DNA of 64,000 nt from positions 34,234,525 through 34,298,524 of the forward strand of contig CM055093.1 in the NCBI GenBank assembly GCA_029204225.1, read 5' to 3'. The notes under the pieces were generated by a model. It saw only the letters and a list, made by a program, of their open reading frames with translations, searched no databases and was not told the origin of the DNA. The position numbers were made by a program, and so were the translations under genes. This document shows, in pieces, positions 22,433 to 34,020 of the stretch (position 1 is its first letter; each line of letters starts with the position of its first letter). The DNA is from Diphasiastrum complanatum. Taxonomy: Eukaryota; Streptophyta; Lycopodiopsida; Lycopodiales; Lycopodiaceae.

Positions 22433-25397
22433 AAATGCTAATTCATGGAAGTTCTTGAAGATGGCCAAGTCTTCAATGATCTTCAAATTATTGAACTTAA
22501 CATCTGAACTTGAAATATGATAGGATTGGTTACCCTTTGCTGGAGATCAACCCAAAGCCCGTTGTAGACGTTCTTCAAATAGTTTGGCTGTCTAAGTTGT
22601 GATTCCTGCAGGTATCAGATGAGCAGACGTAGAACCAAAGTTGGTTTCATCTGACCCTAGGTCAATGATCATTAAACGTGCATGAAGAATCTTGAAATAG
22701 AGATTAGTCATTCGCCAAGGAGACAACTGTGGGCTTAATTTCCAACACGCTACACATGTACTTAAAAAATCTGGCCATTGTGACAATCCATTAAACAATA
22801 TGAGATCTTGAAAATAAGAGAAAACTTTGTGATATGTTGATGGAAGAGCATTTGCCATAAGCCAATGTGTCAAAAAATAGAAACATTGTATTTTTAGCTC
22901 ATTAACGCACAAGAGCTTATGTCACCTATGAAAAACAATTGGAAGGGCCATGTTTGGAAAAAGTCTAAGGCCTCTTCTTCTTTTGCTTTTGGAAAATGAC
23001 CATACTTGTGAAATGTTTTTCACTAAAATTTATTTTTAAGTGTCAATAGCATTCCTACGACAATATACGAGGTCCAATAAATTGACCAAAGCCAAAAAAA
23101 AAAAATTTGTAGTAAGCGACCAACAAATCATCTTAAACATTTCTACAAAGGAGAAACAAAATTGTAGAGTTTATGAAAAAAAACCGAAGTAAACCAAAAT
23201 CATATCATATGTGAAAATATAGTATTAGAGATAACTGATTAAAATTAACTCATGATTTGACCATTTAACATAATGTATGTTGCTTTTGTTTTTTCTAACA
23301 ATATATGTAATATCACTAATTGATCAAATTGTCACAAGTAGTATTCAAAGTGTTTGATATGAATTGACTCTTAAATAAATATGCACCTATGTAATTATAA
23401 CATTTTAAATACCATAGATAACAATTCAAGATGTAGTTAATCAACAATAGATTGAATTATGAATGAGGGATAGTGAAACTTGTGCTAGTCAAGATCTAAC
23501 AAATCTACGAATTTGTGATTTATAAGTTTAAAATCTTAATTTTTTTAAAATATGTGTTATAGTGTGTGTGTGTGTGTAAAAGAAGTCTACATAAATTCAT
23601 AAATTTCAAAAAATCCACTAGTACAATGAAATCATTTTTAGGCTCATTGCAATTATCCGCATCTAACAGTTTAAAAATATTTGACATACTCACATTGCCA
23701 AGCTAAAGAGTTGTCCCTTTGAGATTGTCACCATGTCCCTAAGAACCAAAAGTGCTCATCACCCATTCTCCAATTATATCCTCTGTAATAAATAGAAAGA
23801 AACCTAGTTGGAGTTTTGTCTTTCTTCACTTTTTGCTCCCTTCTTAGTCAATTGAAGTGATCCTTTTGGCCGACACTACTACAAGCCTTGCCACATTTTA
23901 AAAGATTCAATTTGCTATGGACCATTATGATGCATCATAAAAAAAAGCTCTTTGATGTGAAACTCCCAATTTTACTATTACTAGCTCAATCTCTCTTGCT
24001 TTATGACTTTATATCATATAAGCAACTACGATTGTTAGTGTTTTTCTTATGTAGTTCTTGCATTTCTCTAGCTTGTCCTCTTTTTAATCACTCAGGCCTC
24101 TCTACTTGTGTCAACGATTTAACTTTTATTGCTACTTACATCATCTTTGTCCAATAACTTTCTATTGACATAAAACTTAAAAGGATATCTTCAAATCCTC
24201 ACAATTGGGATCCACTTGATCTCAATCCCTTGTTTTACCCCACATCTTTATGATCATGGGGAGTAGCACATTTGTGTTTTATATAGACTAGAGTAATACT
24301 ATTATTTTTGCCAAAAGAAAGGAAGTTAAAAAATTGATAAAAAGATGAAAAATGGAAGAGATCAAAGTCCTTGCACTCACAATGCAACTTACAAAAAAGC
24401 TCATTTATTTTACCTTGAATAATCAAAAAAGCCACATTGAACAAAAAAAGAAGCGAAGCAGACCTAGTCTAAAATTGAGTGGCATCCAAGAAGGAATAAC
24501 AAGCTTAATTGGATCTAAATAAAAATATGAGGGGAGAACAAACAAATGCACATAGTCAAGGCCAACATATGGAGTTGGGTAAGAGTATGTCAGAGTTGGG
24601 TAAGAGTATGAGTGCCGAACTATTGTGATGCATGCTAGAGACCCTCCATCTTGCATCCCAATATGCCATATTGGAGCCTTCAGCTCCCTTGTATGTGCTT
24701 GCACATAACAAATGCCAGTACAAATAAATGTGATGTGGCATAACAAAAACACAATTTCACACATCATGATTTTTGCAAGTTCAACTATCAACGTTATATT
24801 TCATGAAGGATTAATTTGGCAAAAGATATAAGTACAAGCAGTGGAAATTTCATGTGAGAGTAAAGAAATCTAAGAGAGGGAAAATTTTAGCATGTACTAT
24901 GGATGTTCTGAGCCTACAAGAGAGTTGAGTTGGCTGATGATTTAAAGGAATACAAGGACAGCACAACAAATTGTGATATGGGTTGCTGCTTATCAAGCCT
25001 TGGGATTGCTCATACACCGCCATCACTGAGAATCAGGCCCGGATTCAGCAGCAGAAATTATGCTGAATACTGTATTTTTTGAGTATGAAGTGAAATGGAT
25101 TCGGTAGATGTAGATGCTATCCACCAGAACTGCAAACAAGGTTTTGGATTGTAATTTTTTGACCAAAAAGTGGTGGATACTAGCAATTTCAGCGGCATTT
25201 CACAGCCAATACTCCAAAGGCGGTGCTGAGCTCCAAGACGGGGGAGAAGCGAGTAGCATTCGGTAATGGTTTAGAGTTTAGATGATGCAGCAGCGCACAG
25301 CAGGTGAAACCAGAGGGAGAATTGAATTTAGGAATGCAGTCAAAAGATCGAAGAAGACAATTGTCAAATAAGAAAATTGTTGTCTTAGAATTATATC
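22433..25397. other. Mostly featureless AT-rich region
   Basis: No confident gene. A 106-codon minus frame at 22912-22592 (MCVNELKIQCFYFLTHWLMA...) has some protein-like character but no recognised relatives. A short GT run sits near 23565 and a 20-base near-duplication (AGAGTTGGGTAAGAGTATG) at 24572-24612. The rest is AT-rich with short frames only. Confidence 0.3.
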
Positions 25398-25469
25398 GGG
25401 CATTTGGTCTAGTGGTATGATTCTTGCTTTGGGTGCAAGAGGTCGCGAGTTCGATTCTCGCAATGCCCC
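25398..25469 (+). tRNA. tRNA-Pro (anticodon UGG)
   Basis: 72 bases folding as a complete cloverleaf. The acceptor GGGCATT pairs with AATGCCC. The D-arm carries the A-box GGTCTAGTGGTATGAT. The anticodon stem is CTTGC/GCAAG with loop TTTGGGT, giving TGG at 25430-25432. The T-arm is GCGAG-TTCGATT-CTCGC, with B-box GTTCGATTC. The discriminator is C. There is no intron and CCA is not encoded. A TTTT run about 35 bases downstream can end RNA polymerase III transcription. All stems are paired, so the gene is probably functional. Confidence 0.95.
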
Positions 25470-25928
25470 CTTACTCGTCATAGTCCCTTGTGGCCAGGTG
25501 ATTGTTTTGCTTATAAATAATCATTGAACGAACCTTCGTTTTGCTTATGAGTTAGACATCATTGAAGGAACCTTCAATGTGTAAGATAGGCTTAATGTAT
25601 ATAGCAATGACTAACAATACTTTATGCATTTGTAAGGTGCAGTTACTATAAATAGAGAGAATGCATTTCTCGAATTTTACAAAATATTAAAAGAATTTTT
25701 TCAATTTTCCACTAGTGCTTCAAGTCAAGAAATAGCCTCTTGTGAGAGATTTGAACGTTTTCCACCCATCTTGTAAATGTGAGCCTTGGGATCATCAATG
25801 CGAGGTCACATGTGCCCAATCCACATGTAAGCAGGGAGAATGTCATCCATGACAAATAAAGCATGATCTATAAATTCTCATCGGGCCACAAGTGCCCTGG
25901 AATTGTCATGACTAGTATCTATTGACTG

Positions 25929-25930
<2 letters not shown>
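25470..25930. other. Possible LTR-like spacer; no gene
   Basis: Contains the palindrome GAAGGAACCTTC near 25565 and TATAAATAG at 25647-25655 followed by AGAATGCATTTCTCG, a look common in copia LTRs. No second copy or defined ends were found, so a solo LTR is only a guess. Confidence 0.25.

Positions 25931-25978
<48 letters not shown>
25931..25978. repeat. (GA)24 microsatellite
   Basis: 48 bases of uninterrupted GA. Shorter than the other three arrays but followed by the same R2 flank. Confidence 0.95.
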
Positions 25979-25980
<2 letters not shown>

Positions 25981-26240
25981 AAAATTTCACATAGTTCCTC
26001 TTGACGAAGTAAGACTAATTTGAAACCTTAATTCATACTCCAACAAGGTAACATAAAGCTGAAAAAGTTCAAACAATACTTCAAGAAGTATCATAAAACC
26101 CATTTCAAGATATCTAGCTGTTACCTACCACCATCTCAAAACACAAAATTGCACGAGTTAGTATGTGGGGAAGACATGTGTCAAAGTCGAATGTTAGTTG
26201 TTATCCATGTCCAAAACAACCTTTGCAACTTAATAACACA
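25979..26240. repeat. Dispersed repeat R2, copy 4, attached to an AG array
   Basis: ACAAAATTTCACATAGTTCC directly follows the GA run, as at 12835. CTGTTACCTACCACCATCTC, GTGGGGAAGACATGTGTCAA and GTTGTTATCCATGTCC follow in the family order. Confidence 0.65.
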
Positions 26241-27139
26241 AATAACATTTATATATCAGACAAATGCATGTTGTCTAAGAGCATCCGAGCTAAATCCCTA
26301 AACTCAAGAATAGGTGAAAGACACTTGGAAAGGTTCAAAAACAAACTAAGTTATATGGTTGGAACATAAAACAACCTCTTCCATTACGGTTGATTGACAT
26401 GAATGAAATGCTACAAAAAACAATGTAAACGAAGCCTTAAATCAATACTAAAACATATGAAATATGTGGTAGCATGTCAGTGATGGTCAGATCCACATTA
26501 CTCTACCCCCATGTCCAAAATCGTTGGTGGGACAACATTAAACAAGACAAATATGCACCAAGTATGTAGAGAGTGTTCAAAGCATTCGTATGAGATCATT
26601 TTCATCAAAGAGAGACCCATTGGTAGAGGGCACTACAAGGAGAGAAAGCTTTGTAACGTCATCGACAAAAGCTTGTATGAAAGAGACTAGTTCATCTACA
26701 ATGCTTAAATGACTATTGGTATTAGCTTGTAACAATGAAGTTTGAAGAAGAAGCATTCAATCTTGTCCACAAGATGTGGCTATGTCTTATCAACATTGTT
26801 GTGTAACTTGCAAAGCAAGCAAAAAAAGGACATATTTGTAAAGTGTCTTAAGGAGGGAAAGAGTCTAAAAAAGTTAGAGGTATAAAACCTTTAGCAGAAA
26901 TGGCCTCTATAGAGAGAGAGAATGGTACATACCTATGTGTTGGATTATTCTCCTACTAATCGACTAATCGACATTTTAGTCTTCGTCGAACTTTTATCCA
27001 GACCTACAGTTTTCTTCGTGTTTTTACACAGTCTGCATAACTACTCAAAAACGGCTCACAATGTTGGGTTTTTCATCTTTTTTGCCTTTCGGCATTTTTT
27101 GCCTATCAGGATTTTCGCCTTTTGCAAATTTCTCTCTCC
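26241..27139. other. No recognisable gene
   Basis: No supported frame until the integrase fragment begins near 27140. A phrase GCATGTTGTCTAAGAGCATCC near 26266 may be the tail of R2. Confidence 0.3.
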
Positions 27140-27504
27140 CATCCTTGCAGTTTGCCATGAAGCATGACCTAGGAGAGAAAGAATCAATACAGCACCGACT
27201 GGACACTTTACAAGACCTGGACGAGCACCTAATAGCTGCCCTAAATCACCAAGAAACCCACAAAAGACGCATGAAGGAGATTCATGATAGGAACATGCGC
27301 GATTACCAGTTCAAGCAGGGGCAGTTAGTGTTGTTCTACGATGCTAGACACGAGCTGATGCCTCAAAAGTTGTGGCCATGCTGGAACGGTCCATATGTAA
27401 TAGTGAAACTGTATGAAAATAACACGGTTAAGCTAGCCGAGTTGAACGGTGAAATTTTTAAGCACCGAACCAACATAAACAAGATAAAAGCTTACCGTAG
27501 TTAA
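27140..27504 (+). pseudogene. Ty3/gypsy integrase C-terminus (GPY/F domain)
   Basis: From AMKHDLGEKESIQHRLDTL the frame follows the integrase tail: DEHLIAALNHQETHKRRMK, HDRNMRDYQFKQGQLVLFY, the hallmark WNGPYVIVKLYENNTVKLAE, and NGEIFKHRTNINKIKAY before the stop. The open frame extends left to 27061, but those residues are unrelated. The catalytic core is absent, so this is the 3' end of a pol whose upstream part has been lost. Confidence 0.8.
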
Positions 27505-27724
27505 AGAGAAGCCGAAGTCACCTGTACAATATGTAACACCTTTTCCTGTTCACCTTTTCAGGTATCGAAGTGAACGACCTAGAAGCATCACGAATACTGG
27601 GAACACTCAGCGAATCAAAAGTAGTCCTAGTGACCTTGTACATGTACGTTGAAAGGAAGGGTGCGAAAAACCAACACAAAAATTCATAAAATCAAGAAAA
27701 ATACAAAAAGATTATTGTTGGGAT

Positions 27725-28327
27725 ATGGAACTCACCCAGGAACTTGGGACATATACGTTGAAGGTAGATGGAGTCTGCAGACATTCGAATAGAGAAGGTG
27801 TCATAGAAGCAGTATTGCAGAATCCCAATGGGACTAAACTAGCCAGTATAGGAGTCCTATTAGGGAAAGGATTCACGAACAACACTGTCGAATACAAAGC
27901 CCTTCTAATCGGTCTACAAATGACCATGCGAGTTGTGCAAACTATAGGCAACCTCCGAATTATGGGGGATTCACAACTCCTAATCCGGGGTATGACTGGC
28001 GTATACCGACTCAAAAGCAGGATCTTACAGGCCTATGCAATTTCCATCAACGAATACACTAGAGAGTTTTCCCACATTGAATGGATGCATATTCCACGAG
28101 CACAGAACCAACGTGCTGATAGTCTAGCTGCGATAGCCTACAACCATGATCATTACTGGCAATGCGAGCCAGGTAGGGTAGTCATTTCACCCATAACCAT
28201 TGCTGCGGAGCTATGGACAATCCTAAAAGCCCAAGCATGGTATGGAGTTCGATGGATCAGAAGTCTGATAAACCAAGTAGGTCTAGAGAATCCCCAACTC
28301 CTAGTTACTTTAGTTAATGAGCCATGA
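27725..28327 (+). CDS. Stand-alone RNase H domain protein (Tat-type additional RNase H)
   Basis: A 200-codon intact frame. TLKVDGVCRHSNREGVIEAV gives the first catalytic Asp; NNTVEYKALLIGLQMTM gives the Glu; NLRIMGDSQLLIRGM gives the second Asp; RAQNQRADSLAAIA gives the last (N-x3-A-D). This N-T-x-E-Y / G-D-S-x-L / A-D-x-L-A spacing is that of archaeal/plant-type RNase HI, as in the additional RNase H of Tat retrotransposons. It starts 220 bases after the integrase stop, in its own frame. All four acidic residues are present, so the enzyme could be active. It would degrade the RNA strand of RNA-DNA hybrids during reverse transcription. Confidence 0.7.
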   Translation: MELTQELGTYTLKVDGVCRHSNREGVIEAVLQNPNGTKLASIGVLLGKGFTNNTVEYKALLIGLQMTMRVVQTIGNLRIMGDSQLLIRGMTGVYRLKSRILQAYAISINEYTREFSHIEWMHIPRAQNQRADSLAAIAYNHDHYWQCEPGRVVISPITIAAELWTILKAQAWYGVRWIRSLINQVGLENPQLLVTLVNEP

Positions 28328-28504
28328 ACTATCTAAAACTTGTTTTAGGTCACACCATAGTAGCATAACCCATGGGTTAATGCACACGGCCTAAGTACAT
28401 AGTAAAACCCTGCCCTAGCATGAACCTGATAGATACACACGGAAGGGGAGAGGGGTGTACAGCTTAAAGATTTTTTTTTTGTACATTTAACACATTGTAT
28501 ATTC

Positions 28505-29518
28505 ATGCATATAAATGCTAAAACACATGTGATGGAATTCACTGCTGAAAAGAGAATGGAAGACTCACAGAGCAGTAATCAGCCCGAGCAATGCCATAGA
28601 AAACTGATGAGGTTCGTACTGAAGGAAGGACAAAGGACCGACATAAAAATTCAACGTCTGAAAGAAGAATTGAAGAAACAAAAGAACCTATGAATCAGAT
28701 CCACTAACGAGCTGGTTAGCACCAGTAAGGAGCGAGATACCTGGAAGCAGAAGTACAATGACCTCAAGGAGGCTAGTGAAAGACGGCAGATAAGCCATAG
28801 GGAGGGGTATAAAGGGCAGCAAAAGATCCTAGCCAACACCAAGGTGGAACTAGCTGCAACCGAAACTACCATAGCCATGCCAGCTAGTCAGTTACATGAG
28901 TATCAGAGAAAAGAAGCTGCAAGAGGACCAATCAGGCCTCAGAGTTTCCTCAACCCTTTACCCGCTTACCCTGTGCACCGCAAGGAAATTTTGTCGGACA
29001 ATCTGTTCTACAAAAATTTTGATGCTTACGGCTTATATCTACCGCCCATGGAGTTTCCGCTAGATATCCAAGTTTTTGAGCTACGGCCATCCACGAGTTC
29101 CGCCCTCATATTCACATGGCCATTCATCCCAAGTAGATTTGAAAACTACAAAGATTCCTGCGAGAGCTTATGTAGGTTCTCAATTGTTGTCGCGCACCAG
29201 AAATTGGCTGGCCACTATGCCTACTGCCTGCAAAATTGGCTACTACAACCTTGGGGCGCTAAGACTAAACCCACCAGGATTCACCTTACCAAATGGTGGT
29301 ACAACCCCAATGAGTCCGTGGAGTCAGGAGTGGACCTAGCATTATACTTGCAGATGTGTGACAGAACTTCCAGGGAACTCAAAACCCTAAATGAGATGTT
29401 TTATTTTAAGTTCCTGGAAGGTGCCGATCTAGCCCTTGTGGATGTAGCAGAAGTGGACCCCAATTACACCGGGGAGTTGAAAAACCAACAGATGGAAATG
29501 TGCAGGAATGCACTGTAA
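28505..29518 (+). pseudogene. Unknown coiled-coil ORF downstream of RNase H (one in-frame stop)
   Basis: A 338-codon frame interrupted only by TGA at 28691-28693. Before and after the stop the sequence is Lys/Glu-rich and coiled-coil-like (IQRLKEELKKQKN; KERDTWKQKYNDLKEASERR; YKGQQKILANTKVELAATE). The second half is globular with many aromatics: PPMEFPLDIQVFEL, FTWPFIPSRFENY, HYAYCLQNWLLQPWG, IHLTKWWYNP, EMFYFKFLEGADLAL. I do not recognise it. The placement after RNase H suggests an accessory or relocated structural (Gag-like) protein of the same element. An unrelated insertion is the alternative. Confidence 0.45.
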
Positions 29519-30384
29519 CCACCCACCTCACTATTATGCATCATACACTAAACACGGTATGGTAAGCATCTGTTGCAAGTCTCAGTTTCTATGCATACAT
29601 CTTTATTGCATCTCTATAAGAACTCTGAGCTGCATTTGGGCATTTGCTAACTTCTATGGGCATAAATGAATGTATAGACGCATAGTTGAGGGGGGGTTGA
29701 GAGAGGAAAAAGTGGGAACAAAAATAGTGCAGTGGGGTGGGGAGTGACTCCATCGCCCAATGGGTAAGGCACATAAGAAAAATATAAAACAGAAAAACAG
29801 AAAAAGAGAGAAAAAAAAAGACTGAGAAAAAAAAAAACGACTTCAACCGTCTCTATCATATCTCGAACCAATTTGTGAGGATGAGTGATGCCTCGCACAT
29901 CCATAAGAGGTGAGGACGATTTTCCTAATTGATTCCATAGACTAGCGGAAAACCAGTACTTCCGAGCATCTTGTGTATTGGATCTTAGGACAGTAAGTTG
30001 TCCTACATGGACTACTGTCAGAATATAGGGCTTGAGAGAAGAGTCAGTATAGAGAGGAGACTAGATGGTTATTCCCTATTGAATCCGTTCTTAGAGAGTA
30101 TAAGTTAAATGTCTAAACAAAAAAAGAATTGATAATCACCAGTCTGGACCGGTTTCAGAGTTGGGGCACTAAAGCCTCATTGTGTATGCATTCACACACA
30201 CATCAATGACACGGTGTTAGACACAATACTGATGACTTTTATCCATATCATCCCATCTCCAATCCTGAGATTTGCATTTGCATATCCCTCCATGCATGGG
30301 TCCGAAAGTGGGCATCGCCTTACATCTGATAGAATTGGGAGCATTTGCCATTTAGGTCACAGGTGGGTTTTTGCAGGTATGGAT
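29519..30384. other. No gene; possible 3' non-coding part of element L
   Basis: Contains an A-rich stretch (29770-29840) and no supported frame. No LTR partner was found. The minus-strand frames here are low-complexity Phe/Ser translations of that stretch. Confidence 0.3.
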
Positions 30385-30549
30385 CTGATCGAGAAAAAGA
30401 TGTTGCAGACTACTTTCATTGGAACAAAAAATATGGTTGTTGACATTTTTACACAGGCCTTAGACAAAGGTCTATTCGAAAAACAGAGGAGTAGCCTCGG
30501 AGTCGTCAAGCTATTGTGCTTTGAGAGGGAGCTGAAGAAACAAAATGTT
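30385..30549 (+). pseudogene. Fragment G: end of a copia RNase H
   Basis: Reads DLIEKKMLQTTFIGTKNMVV ... DKGLFEKQRSSLGVV ... RELKKQN, the C-terminal end of copia pol. It is nearly the same as the end of element H but on the opposite strand. It is cut on the left at about 30385 and joined on the right, within the first bases of its expected LTR (TGTTT), to an LTR in inverse orientation. Confidence 0.7.
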
Positions 30550-31656
30550 TGATGCAAAAATACACTCAAAAAATGCAAATTCTAGCTAAAACTCTGGTGA
30601 CAAACTGATAAAAGGTCTCACGAACGATTCGCAAAAATTTCACGAACTCGAATTATTTCTGTTTGAGAATAATTCGTGTTGGATCAATCAGGGTCTATAA
30701 CGTAACAAGCTCCAATAATTTCTATTCGAGAATAATTTGTGTTGGATCAATCATGCTCTGTAATGCAACAAAATGAAACGAAACGAAATCTAGACAAAAA
30801 CGAAACGAAACGAGGCGAAGCAAAATTTATGTGAGCTCTGAAATTGATTTACGCTTATAGCCAAGTGGTCGCGAAATGAAACGAAACAAAACAAAGCACG
30901 AAGCGAAAACTTTCGCGAACAAAATCAGTTCATCAAAATTTCAAATATGACTGCTGGTCACTGCCGGCTATGTCATTCTTACAATCCTTGAGAGTCTAGT
31001 CAGACACTGCTGATCTACGTCAACAAATTAATATGGCATTCAGCTAATCAAACCAATGTGCGAAATTGAATAAACAAGTGAATCGGACACACAAATAATA
31101 TCAGACAAAAATTTGTTCGAGATCATACAAAATAACATGTGTATAATAGCTACAATATTACCTATTGATCTTCTTGAATTTTAGCAGCACTGCATGACAA
31201 ATCCATGCAATGCATTGGCGTGAGAGAAATACAGTTCTCTCACGAAAAATGTGTCTCGCTTACTAGCAGACCATTGGATCTACTGATCTCTCGAAATTGT
31301 CTCGCTCACAGGCGGACTGTATTCTGAATATTTTTGTGTCTTGATTTTCTCTTACTTACTTGCTTATGCATCAACTAGAAAGTATATAGTTCGTGAACAA
31401 TTTTGTGTCGCGTCGTGTAACTTTTAGATTACAAAGATTAAACATCAACTAATCTGAAATTACAAGAGTGGCAGATTAACCATGATCTAGACTACTTCTG
31501 CTGATGTCATGACATCTGAACAAATATGTGTACCTTATGGTACTTGGCTGATCTTCTTGGTCAGTTGAGGAGCACGAATGATTTCGTGTCGTGTCGTGTC
31601 GTCTTTTTTCAAACAATTCAGGATTGAAAGCTAGCAAAGCTTTGACATTAGAAACA
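30550..31656 (-). repeat. Element H 3' LTR
   Basis: 1107 bases, plus-strand ends TGATGCAAAAA and ATTAGAAACA, matching the F-family LTR at 41964-43006. It contains a (CGAAA)n-rich block near 30775-30830 and a GTGTC pentamer array near 31585-31605. Confidence 0.75.
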
Positions 31657-32775
31657 TTTTGTTTCTTTAGCTCCCTCTCAAAGCATGATAGCTTGATGAC
31701 ACCAAGACTGCTCCCCTATTTCTCGAATAGGCCTTTGTCAAAGGCTTTCATGAAAATATCAGCTACCATCTCCTTTGTTCCAATGAAGGTAGTCTGCAAC
31801 ATCTTCTTCCCAATCAGATCCCTTATCGGGTGGTACTTGATCGCACTGTGTTTCGTCCTTGAGTGAAACATGGGACCTTTTGTAAGATGTATTGCATATG
31901 TGTTGTCCATCTACAGAACCAGAGGTTCATTCCTCGATTCGTCCAATTCGTCAAGGAATTGCTTGAGCCAAATTATTTCGTTGGCCATATTCGTTGCTGC
32001 AATGTACTCTGTTTCGCAGGATGACTATGGTCTGCTTCTTGCTGACCCAGAGAATTGCTGCTCCTGACGCAATGGTGCATCCACCCGAGACACTTTTACA
32101 GTCGTCCTTGAGGGATGCCCAGCTAGCATCATTGTAGGAGAACATTTGGAACCATGCATCACGACAATAATACAAACCATAATCTCTTGTTAATTGAAGA
32201 TATTGCAAAATTCGTTTTGCAATCTTCGAATGTGTCGAGCCTAGATTCGTGTAGAATTGGCTCATCCTGAACACTGCATAAGCAATGTCAGGGCGTGTGT
32301 TATCTGCAAGGTACATCAACGATCCTATCAGTTTCTTGTAAGGTGTGAGTTGCATCAATTCTCTCTCTTCTTCAGTCCTCGAACAATTTTCGTTCGTCAA
32401 TACTGTTCCTGCAAGCAGTGGAGTATTCGCTCCTTTGTGATTCAGCATCCTGAAATCTTCTAGGATTTTTTGGGTATATCTGGACTGATGAAGCTACAAC
32501 TTACCTCCCTCATAGTCCCTGTTAATTTACAAGGCAAGGTAACACCTGGCTTCTCCCATATCCACAATCTCAAAATGTTTCGAGATGTCATTCTTCACTT
32601 CATCAATCAGCTTCTCACTCGTGCAGAGTATCAGAGTCTCGTCCACATACACAGCCACAATGATGATCTTTCCATCTGTAATTCTCACATAGACATTGGA
32701 ATCAGCCATCAGTTGAATCCCAATGATTTCAAGGCTTGGTCTTTCTTTTTGTACCATTGTCGAACTGACTGCGAG
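31657..32775 (-). pseudogene. Element H RT end and RNase H remnant
   Basis: Begins in the RT palm (IIIVAVYVDETLILC; the catalytic YVDD has become YVDE), continues through HFEIVDMGEARCYLAL, LIGSLMYLADNTRPDIAYAV and KRILQYLQLTRDYGLYY. RNase H follows (MFSYNDASWASLKDD with the first Asp; MDNTYAIHLTKGPMFHSRTK near the end). Frame changes occur near 32460 and 31950. Confidence 0.7.
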
Positions 32776-33290
32776 ATCATACAAAATAACATGTGCATAA
32801 CAGCTACAATATTACCTATTGATCTTCTTGAATTTTAGCAGCACGCAGTGCATTAGCGTGAGAGAAGTTTTTCACGAAAAATGTGTCTCGCTTATTAGCG
32901 GACTTTTGGATCTACTGATCCTCTCAAAATTGTCTAGCTCACAGGCGGACTATATTCTGAATATTTTTGTGTCTTGATTTCCTCTTACTTACTTGCTTAT
33001 GCATCAACTAGAAAGTATATAGTTTGCGAACAATTTCGTGTCGTGTCGTGTAACTTCTAGATTAGAAAGATTAAACATCAAGTGGCAGATTAGCCACGAT
33101 CTAGACTACTTCCGCTGATGTCATGACATCTGATCAAATATGTGTACCCCATGGTACTTGGCTGATCTTCTTGGTCAGTTGAGGAGCACAAATGATTTCG
33201 TGTCGTGTCGTGTCGAGTCGTGTCGTTTCGTGTCGTCTTTTGTCAAACAATTCAGGATTGAAAGCTAGCAAAGCTTTGACATTAGAAACA
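32776..33290 (-). repeat. Element H 5' LTR, truncated
   Basis: Matches the right part of the LTR (from CGAGATCATACAAAATAACA, compare 31125) to the ATTAGAAACA end. It includes a long GTGTC/GTGTCGTTTC pentamer array at 33198-33236. Confidence 0.75.
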
Positions 33291-33713
33291 GTAAGCGAGA
33301 CATGAATCGTGAGAGAACTATATTTCTCTCACGTCAATGCACTGTGTGGATCTGTCATGCAGTGCTAGAAATCAAGAAAATCAATAGATAATATTGTAGC
33401 TGTTATGCACATATTATTCTGTGTGATTGCATGATCTCGAATCAATTTTTGTCTGATATTATTCGTGTATCTGCACATTGATTTGATTTTGTTGAATGCT
33501 ATATTAATCTGTTAACGTAGATTAGCAGTGTCTGTCTACACTCTGAAGGATTGTAGGAATGATATAGCCGGTACTGACCATCAATCATATCTGAATTCAT
33601 GACGAACTGATTTCGATCACGAATATTTTCGCTTCGCTTTGTGTTTCGTTTCGTTTCGCGATCTCTATGCTTCCAACTTGAATCAATATCAGAGCTCGTT
33701 TTGCTTCACTTCT
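33291..33713 (+). repeat. Inverted F-family LTR fragment
   Basis: Its reverse complement matches the LTR of element F from about 42170 to 42612, including CACTGCCGGCTAT-type and (CGAAA)n blocks. It is joined head-on to the end of the element H 5' LTR at 33290/33291. Confidence 0.75.
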
Positions 33714-34020
33714 TGTTAGGGCCATTTTTGGCAGGGGATTGGTCCAGCCAAAACGTCCTTAAAAAGTCAAGGGGCACCGCTACTGATGGTGGCTATGCCC
33801 TACGTGAGTAACAAAGGTCCTGCCACATCCAATCCTAGGGGCTTCCTCTGTTACCCTGTGCTCCCCAACCGATGAGAGTTTTCTAGGCTCTCAGAGATAC
33901 GGTTGCAAGGAGGGGGTGCTAGTACTTTTGGTGCAATGATTCACTAGCTTCCTAGAGTTATGGTTCCGCAAAAACTTCTGATCGCTAACGTCTCTTTCCC
34001 CAGTGAATTCGGCTTACAGT
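33714..34020 (+). repeat. Dispersed repeat R1, plus copy
   Basis: TGTTAGGGCCATTTTTGGCA starts the copy; the rest matches the reverse complement of 6840-7154. The likely element may extend further right, but the second copy in the window ends there. Confidence 0.6.

Larger units (their letters stand above)
27140..29518 (+). mobile_element. Element L: Ty3/gypsy (Tat-like) remnant with RNase H after integrase
   Basis: Three consecutive plus-strand coding blocks: integrase C-terminus, a stand-alone RNase H, and a coiled-coil protein of unknown function. No RT, protease, gag or LTR could be recognised around them. The RNase H type and its separate position point to the Tat group of plant Ty3/gypsy elements, which are known to carry an additional archaeal-type RNase H. 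Confidence 0.6.
30550..33290 (-). mobile_element. Element H: copia deletion derivative
   Basis: Minus-strand element of the F family: full 3' LTR 30550-31656, about 1.1 kb of internal sequence (RT end and RNase H), then a truncated 5' LTR 32776-33290. A single large deletion has removed the PBS, gag, PR, integrase, most of RT and the left half of the 5' LTR. No target duplication is evident (ATGTT left, GTAAG right). Confidence 0.65.

Noticed and set aside
29745-29775. tRNA-like phrase GACTCCATCGCCCAATGGGT
   Set aside because: No acceptor or T-arm pairing could be drawn around it.
29589-29904. Phe/Leu-rich minus frames as membrane proteins
   Set aside because: They arise from an A/G-rich tract and have no start context or homology.
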